DNA of 7,838 nucleotides from Ignatzschineria sp. GTDB lineage: Bacteria > Pseudomonadota > Gammaproteobacteria > Cardiobacteriales > Wohlfahrtiimonadaceae. The stretch covers positions 1 to 7,838 of the forward strand of contig JASLEF010000140.1 in the NCBI GenBank assembly GCA_030151245.1, written 5' to 3'. Shown here piece after piece: positions 7,238 through 7,838 of the stretch. Within the stretch, counting starts at the first letter, position 1, and each line of letters starts with the position of its first letter. The translations under genes were made by a program, and so were the position numbers. The notes beneath the pieces were generated by a model. The model did not search any database and had not been told where the DNA came from. It worked only from the letters and a program-made list of their open reading frames with translations.

Positions 7238-7266
7238 TTTACTTAATGTCATCAACATAGTAAAAA
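7238..7266 (+). promoter_or_regulatory. Weak promoter candidate before the small membrane protein gene
   Basis: TTTACT (7238-7243), a 17-base spacer, then TAAAAA (7261-7266), each four of six to consensus. It lies just beyond the permease terminator and 50 to 100 bases before the possible starts of the small gene, so a separate transcript would need a promoter about here. A second -10-like TATAAA at 7308-7313 lacks a good -35. Confidence 0.2.
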
Positions 7267-7318
7267 TAGTATGAACAAAAACAAAGCGCCTCACGATCTA
7301 TCAAACTTATAAAGCATC

Positions 7319-7486
7319 ATGATGGCAAATGATAATGTAATCTTGATGGGAATGATGACAATGACACTGCTCAAAAAACTACTTTTTAAGATAATCTACT
7401 CAATCATCGTGGTCGCCTTGGCAATTGTTATCATTTATGTCTTTTTCTTAGGGGTCGGTCATCTACTTTCAGCATTGCTTTTGTAA
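7319..7486 (+). CDS. Small single-pass membrane protein, hypothetical
   Basis: An open frame of up to 55 residues encoding a Met-rich N-terminus, a short basic stretch (LLKKLLFK) and one long hydrophobic helix (IIYSIIVVALAIVIIYVFFL), ending GVGHLLSALLL. Lys residues before the helix predict a cytoplasmic N-terminus. In-frame ATGs occur at 7319, 7322, 7346, 7352, 7355 and 7361. None has a classical Shine-Dalgarno. GGGA at 7348-7351 best fits the start at 7361, giving about 41 residues. Local base use is less AT-biased than the flanks, and the hydrophobic-plus-basic design is what small membrane proteins look like. I recognise no family. AcrZ- or CydX-like accessory subunits and type I toxin peptides share this general shape, but I see no specific match. 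A strong terminator upstream and a weak one downstream would make it its own transcription unit. Confidence 0.5.
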   Translation: MMANDNVILMGMMTMTLLKKLLFKIIYSIIVVALAIVIIYVFFLGVGHLLSALLL

Positions 7487-7520
7487 GTATGATGATTTAA
7501 CTGGCTCAAGATAATTAGAG

Positions 7521-7550
7521 GAAGATCTTTATACAGGTCTTCATTGTTTT
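7521..7550 (+). terminator. Weak terminator candidate after the small membrane protein gene
   Basis: GAAGATC (7521-7527) pairs with GGTCTTC (7536-7542) over seven pairs including one G-U, with an eight-base loop, followed by ATTGTTTT. It begins 35 bases after the small gene's stop, the right place for its terminator. The stem is modest and the T-run interrupted. Confidence 0.4.
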
Positions 7551-7692
7551 AATATGGGGATATTGAGCTACATAAATATTTATCTGCCCTAATTCTTCTT
7601 GGGGAGAACGTTTTAAAACTCATTTTCAAAGCTTTCTAGACTCTTTGCCAGCGTTAGTTTGAAATAGATGGCATTGTAGAGCATTGGAAGGA

Positions 7693-7706
7693 TCTAAAAT
7701 TTTAGA
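7693..7706. repeat. Perfect 14-bp palindrome
   Basis: TCTAAAATTTTAGA equals its own reverse complement. It is compact and AT-centred like many dimeric repressor sites, but AT-rich intergenic DNA produces such palindromes by chance and no adjacent gene is visible to regulate. Confidence 0.35.
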
Positions 7707-7720
7707 ATAGGCAATAAAAA

Positions 7721-7757
7721 GCCGGGGCTTACATTTTCATGCAGAGGACTCCCGGGC
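7721..7757. repeat. GC-rich imperfect inverted repeat
   Basis: GCCGGGG (7721-7727) and CCCGGGC (7751-7757) can form a seven-position stem with a single central G-G mismatch and a 23-base loop. This is the most GC-rich spot of an otherwise AT-rich right end. It could be a structured leader of a gene beyond the right edge or a mobile-element remnant. I do not recognise a known RNA family. Confidence 0.35.
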
Positions 7758-7838
7758 GTATTAATGGTGATACTACATAAGTAACAATGGCTTGACAATG
7801 AAATAGGGGTGACTTTGCAGAAGATACTATGAGTTATT

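Larger units (their letters stand above)
7487..7838. other. Non-coding right end, no supported gene
   Basis: No frame on either strand has both a credible start and protein-like content. The longest is on the minus strand, open from the right edge to a TAG at 7694-7696, about 47 codons. It could be the tail of a gene entering from the right but shows no recognisable motif. The stretch holds perfect AT palindromes at 7572-7583 (ATAAATATTTAT), 7610-7619 (GTTTTAAAAC) and 7693-7706, a weak hairpin plus T-run at 7521-7550, and a GC-rich patch near 7721-7757. Confidence 0.5.

Noticed and set aside
7711..7733. Minus-strand terminator (AAGCCCCGGCTT followed by T-rich sequence)
   Set aside because: A five-pair stem would leave only a two-base loop and the four-pair version is too weak. 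No supported minus-strand gene ends here.
7741..7782. Short + frame MQRTPGRINGDTT in the GC-rich patch
   Set aside because: Only 13 codons, no ribosome binding site, and no confident match to a transposase or any other family.
7792..7820. Perfect -35 hexamer TTGACA as a promoter
   Set aside because: At 16-18 bases downstream the sequence reads TTTGCA/TTGCAG/TGCAGA, none resembling a -10 box.
7694..7838. Minus-strand frame open from the right edge to a TAG
   Set aside because: About 47 codons with no motif and no visible start. Open stretches of this length arise by chance, so it is described only as part of the non-coding end.

Overview
The window looks like chromosomal DNA from an AT-rich proteobacterium. 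The proteins have a gammaproteobacterial flavour, but nothing here fixes the genus and I do not assign one. All convincing genes are on the + strand, in two functionally unrelated blocks plus a sparse right end. I found no rRNA, tRNA, CRISPR array or intact mobile element.

Left block (1-4339), the distal part of a type I restriction-modification operon. It opens with the C-terminal end of a DUF1524 (HNH-type, GmrSD/DUF262-like) nuclease whose start lies off the left edge. A complete hsdR follows after 20 bases. An M48/YgjP-like zinc metallopeptidase comes next, coupled to hsdR through a TAATG stop/start overlap. hsdM and hsdS are not in the window and would be expected upstream. Together these would be a DNA-cleaving translocase, a second nuclease of the modified-DNA-restriction type as cargo, and the peptidase that often accompanies this class of hsdR.

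Spacer (4340-4909), 570 bases of AT-rich DNA. It holds a weak terminator candidate, a perfect 8-bp hairpin, a poorly supported minus-strand small ORF and, near its right end, an operator-like inverted repeat with a possible promoter.

Middle block (4910-7067), a two-gene operon with visibly lower GC than the hsd genes. It encodes a nitrilase-superfamily amidase (GTG start, Glu-Lys-Cys triad intact) and a 12-helix APC permease with PuuP-like motifs (TTG start, strong Shine-Dalgarno). The simplest reading is import of a small amide, amine or amino-acid-like compound and its hydrolysis in the cytoplasm. The operon ends at a strong intrinsic terminator at 7143-7190.

Right end (7191-7838), mostly non-coding. 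A 55-codon frame at 7319-7486 encodes a probable single-pass membrane protein. After it come AT palindromes and a small GC-rich patch of unknown role. I did not find a clearly new system. The best leads are the nuclease embedded next to hsdR, the amidase-permease pair with its candidate operator, and the short membrane protein gene.
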